Origin: Emcibacter sp.
Lineage (GTDB): Bacteria > Pseudomonadota > Alphaproteobacteria > Sphingomonadales > Emcibacteraceae
NCBI GenBank assembly: GCA_021647465.1
Contig: JAKIUQ010000007.1
Span: 62,001-126,000 of the forward strand
Reading direction: 5' to 3'
DNA length: 64,000 nt
The stretch's first letter is position 1, and each line of letters begins with the position of its first letter. The translations under genes were made by a program, and so were the position numbers. The notes under the pieces are model-generated. The model ran no database searches, had not been told where the DNA came from, and saw nothing but the letters and a program-made list of their open reading frames with translations. Positions 44,421-53,432 of this stretch are shown piece after piece.

Positions 44421-46814
44421 TTAAGTTGCCGCCGGTGCGGTGTGCTTTTCTTCAATCACACCATCGACAAGCTCAATGTCAGTAATAAACTTCGGTTTAA
44501 AAATTGTGATCCAGCTGGGGACAACAAACAAAGACGCCACCATGTTAAAAACAAGCATCACAACAAGTAGAAGGGCCGCATCGGACTGAAAACGCAAATC
44601 CGACAAGAATACCCACATGATCACCCCAAGGATCAAGGCCCCCGCCGTCACGCAAACAGCCAGCCCTGTGGTGCTGATCGCGCGAATAACCGCTTCCTGA
44701 AGGGAGTTTGTTTTCAAAACCTCTTCACGAATACGGTCCATAATATATATGGAGTAATCGATACCAACCCCAATCCCCACCGCGATGATCGGCACCGTAT
44801 TCACATTGATGCCAATATTCATGAAACCCATATAGCCATAACTGAGAATGGTCGCGAATGACATGGACAGGAACATCATCCACCCCGCATGAAACGAGCC
44901 ATAAAAGAAGGTGACAAACAGGAAAATCAACAGCAAAACCGACGGCACGACTATTTTATTGGTTTCAAATACCGCCTCGTTAATGGCCGCTGTCACGCCG
45001 ATAATGCCGCCGGCAAGATGGAAGCTCAAGCCCTCCACATCATTGCCCTTTTCGGCAATCCAGCTCTTCACCATATGAATGGCCCGGCGAATGGTCTCGC
45101 CTTGATGGTCCTTGTAATAAAAGACCATATTTGCTTCGGTTTCTTCCGGATTTATAAATTCCTTCAAGGCACCGGGGATCGGGCTTGAGGCCATATAAGC
45201 AAACATCAAGCCCCCGACATAATATTCATCATGCGGCACCTGCGCATAGCGCGGATCATTGTTATGCAGCAGGCGATTAACCTGTTTCACCAGATCCGGC
45301 AGGCCTTTTGCCCCGCCCAAATCCGGATCATCGAGCATATAATTCTGGAAATCTTCCAACGCTTTGATGGCTTCGGGCTTTTTCAAACCGCCTTTTTCCT
45401 CGGTTCGGGCGATGATATAAAGCTCTTCTGATCCCGGAAAGCTCGTGTTAATTGCCGCTGAGGACATATTATAATCATGGTCGGGATACAGCAGGGGGCT
45501 ACCGGGTTCTGCTTCCCCGATTTTGACAGTTGTGCTGAATATTCCCCCGATCAGAAACAGGGCCCCTGTTGCCACCAGAATCCGCCGCGCATAGGTTGGA
45601 TTTGCGACCAGCGCCCCGATTTTAGGCAGAAATTTTCTGATCCAGCCATGCCGGATTTCTGCCTTTTTGGGCTGAGGCAATACGGACAGCAACATCGGCA
45701 CCAATATCAGCACATTCACAATCACACATATGGCCCAAAGAGAGGCATAATAAGATAACTTGGTATTGATGGGGATCGAGCCCAGCGAAATCAGGAGCAA
45801 ACCCACCGCATCTGAAATCACCCCGAGAGACCCCGGACGAAACAGGCTGTCAAATGTAATACGGGCGGCTTTCCTGCCATTGCCGCATTTAACAAACTCA
45901 TCATAATAGCGCTCAACGAGCTGTATGCCATGGGACATGGCCCGTGCCGAAATCAGGAAAGGTATAACCAGGGTTAGCGGATCAAGATTATAGCCCAGCA
46001 TAGACAGAATGCCGATCCCCCAGATGGAAGAAACCGCAATCCCCAGCAATGGTATCAAAACGCCGTACAGCCGCCTGAAATAAACCAGCAAAAGCCCAAA
46101 CATAAAGACAATGGTAAAGAGAAAAATTTGAATAATCTGAGGTATATAGGTATAAACCCATCCCACAAGCATTGGCTGGCCGGTCACATGTATATTTATA
46201 CCCGGCGCGGCTTCCCTGTCCCTGAATGTCTGAATCTGCTTGAAGGTTTCCTCATAATCAAGCGCCCCCTCATTCAATTGTCCTTTAATGAGCGCCGATT
46301 TCAAATCAGGAGAAACCATAAGGCCATATACCCGTGGATTTGCCAGAACGGCATCCCGCATTTCGGCCATTTCCGCATTGGTCAATATGGGCTTCTTCGT
46401 CGGATCATAATAGGGCTGGGAAACAATGGAACCTTCCTCTGACAACCATGTATTGCGGGCTGTCCGGTGGGTCAGGCTGGTTACAAGATTATGATTAATC
46501 CCCGGCAGGCTATCCACATCCCGGGTCAGGCGATGAATGAGGGCAAGCGCATCATTGTTAAAGATAGTGCCTTCTGTCACCTCTACCCCCACTACAACAA
46601 CATTGGCACCGCCAAAAGTATCCCGAATATCATTATGAAGCTTGATATAAGCATGTTCCTGCGGCAACAGATCCGCAAAATCGGAATACATTTTTACCCC
46701 GGGGATTTGCGCTGCAAAGAAAACTGTGATCGCGAAAAGCAACCCTAAAATCACTTTAGGGTAAGCAAATAAGTGATCGTCAAGATCCTTTAAAAAATGT
46801 GTAAACTTCGACAT
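44421..46814 (-). CDS. MMPL/RND-superfamily transporter
   Basis: 797 residues with the 12-helix RND layout in the shorter hydrophobe/amphiphile (MMPL-like, HpnN-type) form: helix 1 at about 17-32, a large periplasmic loop, helices 2-6 (about 225-370), helix 7 (about 415), a second periplasmic loop and helices 8-12 (about 620-780). The sterol-sensing-like GVGIGVDYSIYIMDRIREE segment in helix 10 is typical. Such transporters move lipids, sterols or hopanoids. Here it belongs to the YCF48-MMPL-DUF1302-DUF1329 module that heads the phenol operon. Confidence 0.92.
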   Translation of the reverse strand: MSKFTHFLKDLDDHLFAYPKVILGLLFAITVFFAAQIPGVKMYSDFADLLPQEHAYIKLHNDIRDTFGGANVVVVGVEVTEGTIFNNDALALIHRLTRDVDSLPGINHNLVTSLTHRTARNTWLSEEGSIVSQPYYDPTKKPILTNAEMAEMRDAVLANPRVYGLMVSPDLKSALIKGQLNEGALDYEETFKQIQTFRDREAAPGINIHVTGQPMLVGWVYTYIPQIIQIFLFTIVFMFGLLLVYFRRLYGVLIPLLGIAVSSIWGIGILSMLGYNLDPLTLVIPFLISARAMSHGIQLVERYYDEFVKCGNGRKAARITFDSLFRPGSLGVISDAVGLLLISLGSIPINTKLSYYASLWAICVIVNVLILVPMLLSVLPQPKKAEIRHGWIRKFLPKIGALVANPTYARRILVATGALFLIGGIFSTTVKIGEAEPGSPLLYPDHDYNMSSAAINTSFPGSEELYIIARTEEKGGLKKPEAIKALEDFQNYMLDDPDLGGAKGLPDLVKQVNRLLHNNDPRYAQVPHDEYYVGGLMFAYMASSPIPGALKEFINPEETEANMVFYYKDHQGETIRRAIHMVKSWIAEKGNDVEGLSFHLAGGIIGVTAAINEAVFETNKIVVPSVLLLIFLFVTFFYGSFHAGWMMFLSMSFATILSYGYMGFMNIGINVNTVPIIAVGIGVGIDYSIYIMDRIREEVLKTNSLQEAVIRAISTTGLAVCVTAGALILGVIMWVFLSDLRFQSDAALLLVVMLVFNMVASLFVVPSWITIFKPKFITDIELVDGVIEEKHTAPAAT

Positions 46815-46847
46815 TCAAATGTCCCAAACTACCTGTTTAAATTATAA

Positions 46848-47861
46848 CTATTCAAGATTATTGATCTGTGCATATTCTTTCAGATCCTGATCATGCAGCA
46901 GCCTGATCAAACCCCCGCCGCCCGCAACCAAAAGCGTATCAGCCCCAAGCGCAACTGCGGCCCGCAAATACCCAAAGCCCAGCTTCGCCTTTACGGGCTT
47001 CCATTCTTCGCCTGACAAAACCAGTATGGTGCCCTGCTCTCCGATGGCATAAGTATGGCCATTAACCACAGTAAAATTATAAATTGGCGCATTGGAAGCT
47101 GTTTGCTGACGATGCCAGTTTTGTCCGCCGTCATCTGTTTGATAAATAATGCCCTGAAGACCGCCGACCCAGCCTTTCTGCTGTGATGCGAAATGAGAGG
47201 CCATGGCGTAAAACTCACTGGTGATGGCATTGCCGCCGTCCCAACTTTCCCCGCCGTCACGAGAGGTATAAACCGATCCGAATTCGCCGGTGACAACAGC
47301 ATTATCCGCATCAATAAACTGAATACGGCTGAGCATGGCATCTTCCGAAATGGATTTGTCGACCCAATTGTTGCCGCCGTCATTACTGCCCATAATCAAT
47401 GTAAAGCTGCCAACCACCCATAAACCGCCGCGCGGATCACATGTAAGATCAAGCACGTCCTCTTCCGTGGGAATGGCTTTTGAAATCCAGTTCTCGCCAT
47501 TGACATCAGATATCCAGAGCTTGCGGTCAGCGTCCAATGCAACAAAATGATTATCCGGACATACCTCAATATCAACAAGCGTTGGATAGGATACTGAACT
47601 GCTTCCCGGCAAAATGCTTCGGGTCCAGCTTGCCCCGTTATCTCTGGAAGTGAGCATAACGCCGCGATTGCCAATAATAATGACCGCAGCCGAAGATTTG
47701 GCAGCCGCCTGATATTGATCGTAACGCGCCGTTGGTTTTTCTTTGGCAGATACAATGCCGGACAGGTCAAGTTTTGCCTCACAACCGGTCAGAAGCATAA
47801 AAAACCCCGCCAGCATGATCAGGTTGATATTCCGATTCCACCCTTTGAATTCTATATTCAC
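46848..47861 (-). CDS. YCF48/BNR-repeat lipoprotein
   Basis: 337 residues from the GTG at 47861, chosen because GGGAG lies eight bases ahead; the open frame also has a GTG at 47870 that overlaps this site. The signal peptide ends in lipobox LLTGC. The rest is a seven-bladed propeller of BNR/YCF48-like repeats, with Asp-box motifs SRDNGASWT, SNDGGNNWV, SRDGGESWD and TDDGGQNWH. Plant and cyanobacterial YCF48 assists photosystem II assembly; in heterotrophs this type accompanies MMPL/DUF1302/DUF1329 genes and has no proven role. First gene after the sigma-54 promoter. Confidence 0.88.
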   Translation of the reverse strand: MNIEFKGWNRNINLIMLAGFFMLLTGCEAKLDLSGIVSAKEKPTARYDQYQAAAKSSAAVIIIGNRGVMLTSRDNGASWTRSILPGSSSVSYPTLVDIEVCPDNHFVALDADRKLWISDVNGENWISKAIPTEEDVLDLTCDPRGGLWVVGSFTLIMGSNDGGNNWVDKSISEDAMLSRIQFIDADNAVVTGEFGSVYTSRDGGESWDGGNAITSEFYAMASHFASQQKGWVGGLQGIIYQTDDGGQNWHRQQTASNAPIYNFTVVNGHTYAIGEQGTILVLSGEEWKPVKAKLGFGYLRAAVALGADTLLVAGGGGLIRLLHDQDLKEYAQINNLE

Positions 47862-47944
47862 TATTTCCACTCCCGGTAATCGATAAATGCCAAAATATTA
47901 TTTTTTTTGTATAGTTTATTCAGTTCCGGCATATGGGAGTAAGA

Positions 47945-47962
47945 TTGCAAAAGCTGTGCCAA
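47945..47962 (-). promoter_or_regulatory. Sigma-54 (-24/-12) promoter of the phenol operon
   Basis: On the minus strand the site reads TTGGCACAGCTTTTGCAA: the TGGCAC and TTGCA blocks of the RpoN consensus, with exactly the required spacing between GG and GC. The predicted transcript start is near 47935, about 75 bases before the YCF48-like start. The divergent gene encodes a sigma-54 activator of the DmpR type, which makes the assignment strong. Confidence 0.88.
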
Positions 47963-48009
47963 TAATTTTATTTCATATATAAAACAACATTCCTTCTCAA
48001 AAACGAATG

Positions 48010-48023
48010 TTTAACTAGTTAAA
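48010..48023. repeat. 14-base perfect AT-rich palindrome
   Basis: TTTAACTAGTTAAA lies between the sigma-54 promoter and the putative activator site. It could bind a dimeric regulator or be incidental in AT-rich DNA. Confidence 0.4.
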
Positions 48024-48162
48024 TTTATACGGGCGCTTTCAAAGGCTTAGCGATATTATTTATTTGATACGAACCATAGAAACCTGACAGATATTTTCCG
48101 CCTCTGATGGTCTGCTTAAAATTACTCATATGATAAAATCTTGCGTTATTTCACATGTTAAG

Positions 48163-48178
48163 TTGATGTAATCATCAA
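48163..48178. promoter_or_regulatory. Putative upstream activating sequence for the DmpR-like activator
   Basis: TTGATGTAATCATCAA is a perfect inverted repeat (6-base arms, 4-base centre) resembling the TTGATCAATTGATCAA-type sites bound by XylR and DmpR. It is centred about 235 bases upstream of the predicted sigma-54 start. Only one clear copy is seen, whereas XylR/DmpR promoters usually carry two. Confidence 0.65.
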
Positions 48179-48196
48179 ATAATTACATATTTATCC

Positions 48197-48227
48197 TTGT
48201 ATTATGGCAAATAAAATGCCCTATAAT
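48197..48227 (+). promoter_or_regulatory. Probable sigma-70 promoter of the activator gene
   Basis: A perfect -10 element TATAAT (48222-48227) with TTGTAT 19 bases upstream (48197-48202). The spacing is slightly long. It lies 43 bases before the GTG start of the activator. Confidence 0.45.
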
Positions 48228-48270
48228 GACGTGAGTATCGGGCAAAAACGATCTGAGGGAGTTTTTTTAA

Positions 48271-50058
48271 GTGACCAAAAAAACTAATTTTCAGGGCCGC
48301 GCCTCTTTCGGCCAGCCCGAAGATATTAATGATAAAACAAAAATGATCCCCGGATTGCCGGATTTTCATGACCTCTCTGAACGGCTGAAATTCTCGCCGA
48401 AAGACGGGCGTATCTGGCTTGATGATATTCGTATGATGATGCTGCATGCCAGCTCCATGGGGGCATTACGCTCTGAACTCATCGAATCCCTTGGGGTCAA
48501 CAAAGCCCGCGCTTTACTGACCCGAATGGGATATGTATCAGGCGCGCAAGATGCTGAATTGGCAGCAAAATTAAGGCCGGGCGCTGATTTTTTTGAAGTT
48601 TTCTCAGTTGGCCCGCAACTGCATTCTTTGGAAGGCATTGTCTCTGTGGAGCCTGTAAGGCTGGAAGCGGATGTGGAAAAAGGCACTTTTTACGGTGAAT
48701 TTCTTTGGCATGACAGCATTGAAGATGAAATTCATATTGAAAAATATGGCATCGGAACCGAGCCCGTATGCTGGATGCAGATAGGCTATGCCAGCGGCTA
48801 TACATCCGTTTTTATGGGCCGCCCCATTGTCTATCAGGAAGTTGAGTGCCGCGCGCTGGGTCATATCCATTGTCGCATCATAGGAAAGCCCGTGGAAGAA
48901 TGGGATGACATTGAAGAAGATATGGCCTTTATGCAGCCGCAGGCCTTTGCCAATGCCGATACAATTTTGAAACCAAGCCATCAAGCTGCGACCCTGGATA
49001 CAGAGCAACATCATGGCCCGAAAACCGAATTTCATCATAAAATTGCCGCCTCTATGGTCGGGGCATCGGCCGCCTTTAACGTGGCCTGTCATATGCTGGA
49101 CAAGGTGGCCAGAACAACCGCAACGGTATTATTCCTTGGAGAATCCGGCGTCGGAAAAGAAATGTTTGCCCATACATTGCATCAAATAAGCGAACGACAG
49201 GACGGCCCATATGTGGCCGTAAATTGTGCCGCAATCCCTGATAATCTTCTGGAATCAGAATTATTCGGCGTAGACAAAGGGGCTTATACCGGCGCGACAG
49301 AGGCCCGGGCCGGACGATTTGAACGGGCGGATACGGGAACCATTTTTCTAGATGAAATTGGCACATTATCTCTGGCCGCTCAGGGAAAATTGCTGCGGGT
49401 TCTGCAAGAACATCAGGTCGAACGCGTCGGCAGCAAAAAAACCACGGACATAGATATCAGGGTGATCGCCGCGACGAATGTCAATTTAAAACAAGAAATA
49501 AAAGAAGGCCGTTTTCGGGAAGATCTGTATTTTCGCCTCAATGTCTTCCCCATCCATATTCCGCCCCTGCGTGAGCGCAAAGCCGATATTCCGCTTTTGA
49601 TCAATCACTTCCTGAAGAAATATGGCACCCGTTACAAGCGGAATATAACGGGCTTTACCTCCCGCGCCATTGACGGGTTTTTAAATTATGATTGGCCCGG
49701 AAATATCCGGGAGCTGGAAAATCTCGTGGAGCGCGGGGTCATTCTCGCCCCGAATAACGGCGCGATCGATCTCTCTCACCTGTTTACATTTGGCGAAGAA
49801 GTCACAATACCGCTTTTGAAAGTTAATAAAAACGGCTCACTAAACAATTTGTCTGATACGGCAGAAGATGAAGCAGCCGGCGACCCACAACATATAAATA
49901 TTATAGTCGATAGCCTGATTTCGCAAAATGTCGGATTAGAGCATCTTGAGAAAACCCTCATCGATTCTGCTGTGGCTAAAGCAGGCGGCAATCTATCCGC
50001 TGCGGCCCGAATACTTGGCATCAGCAGACCCCAGCTCGCCTATCGCCTAAAAAAATAA
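48271..50058 (+). CDS. dmpR: Sigma-54-dependent phenol-responsive activator (DmpR/MopR type)
   Basis: 595 residues, starting with GTG (GAGGGA ahead). Domains: XylR_N/V4R aromatic sensor (about 25-210), linker, AAA+ ATPase (about 255-490) with Walker A GESGVGKE near 290 and a GAYTGA loop (337-342) for sigma-54 contact, and a Fis-type helix-turn-helix (SAAARILGISRPQLAYRLKK, about 573-595). Residues H118, W146, C167, C193 and C201 match the phenol pocket (H106, W134) and zinc site (C155, C181, C189) of MopR with a constant offset of 12. It should sense phenol and activate the divergent operon. Confidence 0.95.
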   Translation: MTKKTNFQGRASFGQPEDINDKTKMIPGLPDFHDLSERLKFSPKDGRIWLDDIRMMMLHASSMGALRSELIESLGVNKARALLTRMGYVSGAQDAELAAKLRPGADFFEVFSVGPQLHSLEGIVSVEPVRLEADVEKGTFYGEFLWHDSIEDEIHIEKYGIGTEPVCWMQIGYASGYTSVFMGRPIVYQEVECRALGHIHCRIIGKPVEEWDDIEEDMAFMQPQAFANADTILKPSHQAATLDTEQHHGPKTEFHHKIAASMVGASAAFNVACHMLDKVARTTATVLFLGESGVGKEMFAHTLHQISERQDGPYVAVNCAAIPDNLLESELFGVDKGAYTGATEARAGRFERADTGTIFLDEIGTLSLAAQGKLLRVLQEHQVERVGSKKTTDIDIRVIAATNVNLKQEIKEGRFREDLYFRLNVFPIHIPPLRERKADIPLLINHFLKKYGTRYKRNITGFTSRAIDGFLNYDWPGNIRELENLVERGVILAPNNGAIDLSHLFTFGEEVTIPLLKVNKNGSLNNLSDTAEDEAAGDPQHINIIVDSLISQNVGLEHLEKTLIDSAVAKAGGNLSAAARILGISRPQLAYRLKK

Positions 50059-50074
50059 CCTATGGCGCATAAAA

Positions 50075-50103
50075 AAACACGGGCAATCAAATTACCCGTG
50101 TTT
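50075..50103. terminator. Bidirectional terminator between dmpR and csp genes
   Basis: AAACACGGGCAAT (50075-50087) pairs with ATTACCCGTGTTT (50091-50103) with one mismatch and a three-base loop. A-rich and T-rich flanks occur on both sides, so it can serve both convergent genes. Confidence 0.8.
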
Positions 50104-50131
50104 CTTAAAATGCGTAAAAGACTGCCTTAAA

Positions 50132-50338
50132 TTAAGACGCGTCTCTTAAGTTACAAGCGGACTGCTTGCCTCTTTCTTCTTGAACATCAAACTCGATCTT
50201 TTGACCTTCGTCCAGACCATTAAGACCTGATTGTTGAACTGCGCTAATGTGAACAAACACATCGCCGCCGCCGTCTACGGGCTCGATGAAACCAAAACCT
50301 TTTGTTGGGTTAAACCATTTTACTGTACCAGTTGCCAT
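50132..50338 (-). CDS. Cold-shock protein (CspA family)
   Basis: 68 residues from the ATG at 50338; the open frame extends six codons upstream, but MATGTVKWFN is the normal family start. RNA-binding motifs RNP1 (KGFGFI) and RNP2 (VFVHI) are present. It is a single OB-fold nucleic-acid chaperone that melts RNA structure. A leader of about 150 bases separates it from a good promoter, as is usual for cold-inducible csp genes. Confidence 0.95.
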   Translation of the reverse strand: MATGTVKWFNPTKGFGFIEPVDGGGDVFVHISAVQQSGLNGLDEGQKIEFDVQEERGKQSACNLRDAS

Positions 50339-50525
50339 TTTATTTTCCTTATGCAAATGTCGTTATATTTCCAACCGCAACCTTGCTGCTGGATTGTTTC
50401 GTCTGATAATGACTTACGACCATTACCCTCAACTAAACCAAACAACATCGAAAGGAAAGTGGGTATCTCTAATATGTAATAATCAAACTTACCCGCTATA
50501 AACTGGTTATTTTCACAAACGTCAA
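50339..50525 (-). promoter_or_regulatory. csp promoter and long 5' leader
   Basis: On the minus strand, TTGACG (50520-50525) and TTTATA (50497-50502) are 17 bases apart, giving a sigma-70-like promoter. The transcript would carry a leader of about 150 bases before the csp ATG, the layout of cold-shock genes whose leader acts as a thermosensor. I could not define the leader's fold. The stretch from 50526 to 50708 shows nothing further. Confidence 0.45.
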
Positions 50526-50708
50526 CAAAAAAATAAGTATATTTTTTAAAAACAACCCCTTAATGACACGGGGCATGATGCCTTTTATGGGAAAATACGG
50601 GACAAACAAAGCGGATTCCCTTATTCCTTCACGGATTTATTTTCGCGCGGGGCGTTCAGGAATTTGAACAAAATAGTTAAAAGAAAACCCCTTTTCCAAG
50701 AGTCGGGC

Positions 50709-50754
50709 AAAATAAATGAGGTCAGAATTCTTTGATTCTGACCTCATTTATTTT
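50709..50754. terminator. Strong terminator downstream of the AbgT-like gene
   Basis: Arms at 50709-50728 and 50735-50754 are perfectly complementary over 20 bases around a six-base loop, with an A-rich start and T-rich end in both directions. Its centre is 36 bases past the AbgT stop codon. Confidence 0.92.
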
Positions 50755-50766
50755 AAACTGGCACCC

Positions 50767-52344
50767 TCAGGAGCCGCCGGGCAAAATATAGCTCATTGTG
50801 GCCATGGGGCCAAGAGGCAGGTCGAATGATACCCATACGGCGGTCATAATGATGCCCATAACCAACAGACCAACGGAATAGGGAATCATCACAGCGGTTA
50901 AGCTGCCCAAGCCAAATTCATTATTCCACCGCTTGCAGAAAAGCAAAATAAGCGGGAAATAAACCATCAATGGCGTGATGATATTCGTCGCACTATCCCC
51001 CACGCGATACGCCGCCGTTGTCATTTCGGGGCTAATGCCAAGCAGCATTAACATCGGAACAAGCACCGGGGCCAAGAGCGCCCATTTTGCACTGGCTGAC
51101 CCAACAAACAGATTTATCAAACCCGTCAAAAGAATCATCATAACGATAATAACAGGCATCGGCATACCAGAGGTTTCAATGGCATCCGCGCCCTGAATGG
51201 CAAAAATCAGCCCAAGGTTTGACCAGTTAAACATGGCGACAAAATGCGCCGCGCCGAAGGTTAAAACCAGATAATAGGCCATGTCCCCCATTGAATTGCT
51301 CATCATGGAAACCACATCACGGTGATTTTTAATGGTGCCTGTCGCGCTGCCATAGGCGCAGGCGGTGGCCAGAAACAAGACGAGAAATCCTGCAACCAGA
51401 CTGCGGTAAAATGGCGTTAACTGTGCCTCGGGTTTTGCCGCTTCGTTGATTAAAGGGGTTCCGGGGCCAAGGGTCAGAAACACCCAAAGCGCAATCACCC
51501 CGATTGTGGCATAGCCTGCCCAGCGCAAGCCTTTACTTTCATCGTCCGTGATTTCCTTATTCCCCTCGTCAATATTAATTTCCATATTGCTTTTGGCCGG
51601 GTTCCACTTGCCAAGACGGGGTTCAATTATTTTGTCCGTCACATACCAAATGGTCGGAAGATATATAACAGTCATAAAGGCAATGAAATACCAGTTCCCG
51701 GCAATATTTGCATCCCACATTGGATCCAGCGTCTCCGCAGCCGTTTCCGTAATGCCGAATAAAAGCGCGTCAAGCTGACCGGGAAGAAGATTCGCGGAAA
51801 ACCCCCCCGATACCCCGGCAAATGCAGCAGCTATGCCCGCAATGGGATTGCGATTGGCCGAGGCATAAAGAATGCCGGCAAGAGGAATAAGCACCACATA
51901 GGCCGCATCAGCCGCCAGATTGCCCAGCATGGCAACCAGAGCCACCGCAGGGGTTAGCAGAAAAGTCGGCGCCTTGCGTACGCCGGCGCGCATGGCCGTG
52001 CCAAAAAGCCCGGATCGTTCAGCAACCCCCGCGCCCAGCATAACCACAAGCACATAACCCAAAGGATGGAAGTGGGTCATGGTTTTCGGCATCTCAACAA
52101 GCAGACGCTGAATATTATCTGCGGAGAAAAGACTTGTCGCCTCAACAATGACAGCAGAACCATCTGTCCCCGTCGCCGTCGGATGAATGGCATTCAGCCC
52201 AATCGCCGCAAGAACAGCGCTGGTGATTGCCAGAAAGAGAATTAGGTAAAAGAATATGAATACCGGATCAGGAAGTCTGTTGCCTGTGCGCTCTACCCAG
52301 CCAAGAATACCCGTTTGACGGGCAACATTTGTTTCGTTTGTCAT
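50767..52344 (-). CDS. AbgT-family transporter (p-aminobenzoyl-glutamate type)
   Basis: 525 residues with about 12 hydrophobic helices and two hairpin regions. Recognisable AbgT features are ERTGNRLPDPVFIFFYLILFL (about 14-34), AGVAERSGLFGTAMRAGVRKAP (about 105-126), AADAAYVVLIPLAG and GDSATNIITPLMVYFPLI (about 440-457). Family members import p-aminobenzoyl-glutamate or export sulfonamides using proton motive force. The gene is divergent from a PhnD-like sensor, leaving 185 bases for two promoters, so regulation by that cassette is possible but unproven. Confidence 0.93.
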   Translation of the reverse strand: MTNETNVARQTGILGWVERTGNRLPDPVFIFFYLILFLAITSAVLAAIGLNAIHPTATGTDGSAVIVEATSLFSADNIQRLLVEMPKTMTHFHPLGYVLVVMLGAGVAERSGLFGTAMRAGVRKAPTFLLTPAVALVAMLGNLAADAAYVVLIPLAGILYASANRNPIAGIAAAFAGVSGGFSANLLPGQLDALLFGITETAAETLDPMWDANIAGNWYFIAFMTVIYLPTIWYVTDKIIEPRLGKWNPAKSNMEINIDEGNKEITDDESKGLRWAGYATIGVIALWVFLTLGPGTPLINEAAKPEAQLTPFYRSLVAGFLVLFLATACAYGSATGTIKNHRDVVSMMSNSMGDMAYYLVLTFGAAHFVAMFNWSNLGLIFAIQGADAIETSGMPMPVIIVMMILLTGLINLFVGSASAKWALLAPVLVPMLMLLGISPEMTTAAYRVGDSATNIITPLMVYFPLILLFCKRWNNEFGLGSLTAVMIPYSVGLLVMGIIMTAVWVSFDLPLGPMATMSYILPGGS

Positions 52345-52529
52345 TATTTATAAAAGCCCCTGTTTTTTTGATTGAGGCAGGTTACAAAATATAAATATTA
52401 AAAGCAAATATTTCTGATAATGCGCTAACGTTAAAGGGATGTTGCCATTCTTGTATGAAAATGGCAGACTCATCTCCCAACCCATGGATGATACGCCTTG
52501 ACGGGTAGTTAAAAAGGAGACGGGAAATC

Positions 52530-53432
52530 CTGACGGCTCACCATATTTCAAAATCATATAGAGGGAAATTTGGCACCCTTCTTATGGCCCTTCTTATGGC
52601 TCTTCTGGTTTCTGCCTGCGGCGAAAAAGAAGAAACAAGACCCATTGAAATTCTGCGCGTTGCGGTATTGCCGGATCATGATAAAGAAGAAATTCAACGC
52701 ACACATCAGGAATTACTCAAGCATATAGGGTCTCGCACGGACTTAAAGACGCAATTGATCATCCCCGATTCCTACGAAGAGTTGTTACGGTTATTTGATG
52801 AAAAAGCAATTGACCTGGCCTTATTTGGCGGCGTTACATATGTTAAGGCCCATTTAAAAAATGGGGCCGTACCGCTTGTTATGCGAGATGTTGATGGTCA
52901 TTTCAGAAGTGTCGCCCTTGTCCATGCCGGCAATCCCGCAGATGACATCGCCGACCTTCGAGGGGCCTCATTGGCATTTGGCTCAAAACTATCTACCTCG
53001 GGGCATATCATGCCGCGGTATTTTCTGGAGGAAATGAATATCATCCCGGAAAAATTCTTTGGAACCATTCAATATACGGGAGCGCATGACCTTACCGCAC
53101 AATGGGTGCGGGATGGCATCGCAGAGGTAGGCATAGCCAATTCCGGCATCGTGAATGGCATGTTCCTGAGCGGAAAATTAAATAACAATATGGTCAAAAT
53201 AATTTGGCAATCCCCCCCTTTCAGCGATAATGTCTGGGCCTTGCAGCCGGATATCAGCAAGCGGTTGACGATAGAAATTCGCGATAGTTTCTTATGCTTA
53301 AACCACAAGGATAGCGATAAAGCCTTGATGAAAAAACTTGGTGCGAATTATTATATCCCCGTGACCCATGATAATTTCAAGGATCTGGAGCAAGTCATCC
53401 GTCATATGGAACAACAAAAAGACACGCCATGA
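52530..53432 (+). CDS. PhnD-like substrate-binding lipoprotein
   Basis: 300 residues if translation starts at the CTG at 52530, which has AAGGAG nine bases upstream and gives a full lipoprotein signal (basic n-region, then LLMALLMALLVSAC). The first ATG (52584) would leave a signal of only twelve residues and lacks a site at a proper distance. The mature part matches phosphate/phosphonate-type periplasmic binding proteins (LFGGVTYVKAHLKN, about 95-108; RGASLAFGSKLSTSGH, about 146-161). It overlaps the histidine kinase by four bases and has no ABC genes nearby, so it is likely a sensing subunit rather than a transporter. Confidence 0.85.
   Translation: MTAHHISKSYRGKFGTLLMALLMALLVSACGEKEETRPIEILRVAVLPDHDKEEIQRTHQELLKHIGSRTDLKTQLIIPDSYEELLRLFDEKAIDLALFGGVTYVKAHLKNGAVPLVMRDVDGHFRSVALVHAGNPADDIADLRGASLAFGSKLSTSGHIMPRYFLEEMNIIPEKFFGTIQYTGAHDLTAQWVRDGIAEVGIANSGIVNGMFLSGKLNNNMVKIIWQSPPFSDNVWALQPDISKRLTIEIRDSFLCLNHKDSDKALMKKLGANYYIPVTHDNFKDLEQVIRHMEQQKDTP

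Noticed and set aside
48010..48023. Palindrome considered as a second activator site
   Set aside because: Its sequence (TTTAACTAGTTAAA) does not resemble the TTGAT...ATCAA pattern, and simple AT-rich palindromes arise easily by chance.
52584..53432. PhnD-like protein considered as part of a phosphonate ABC importer
   Set aside because: No ABC permease or ATPase gene is adjacent; the neighbouring overlapping gene is a histidine kinase.
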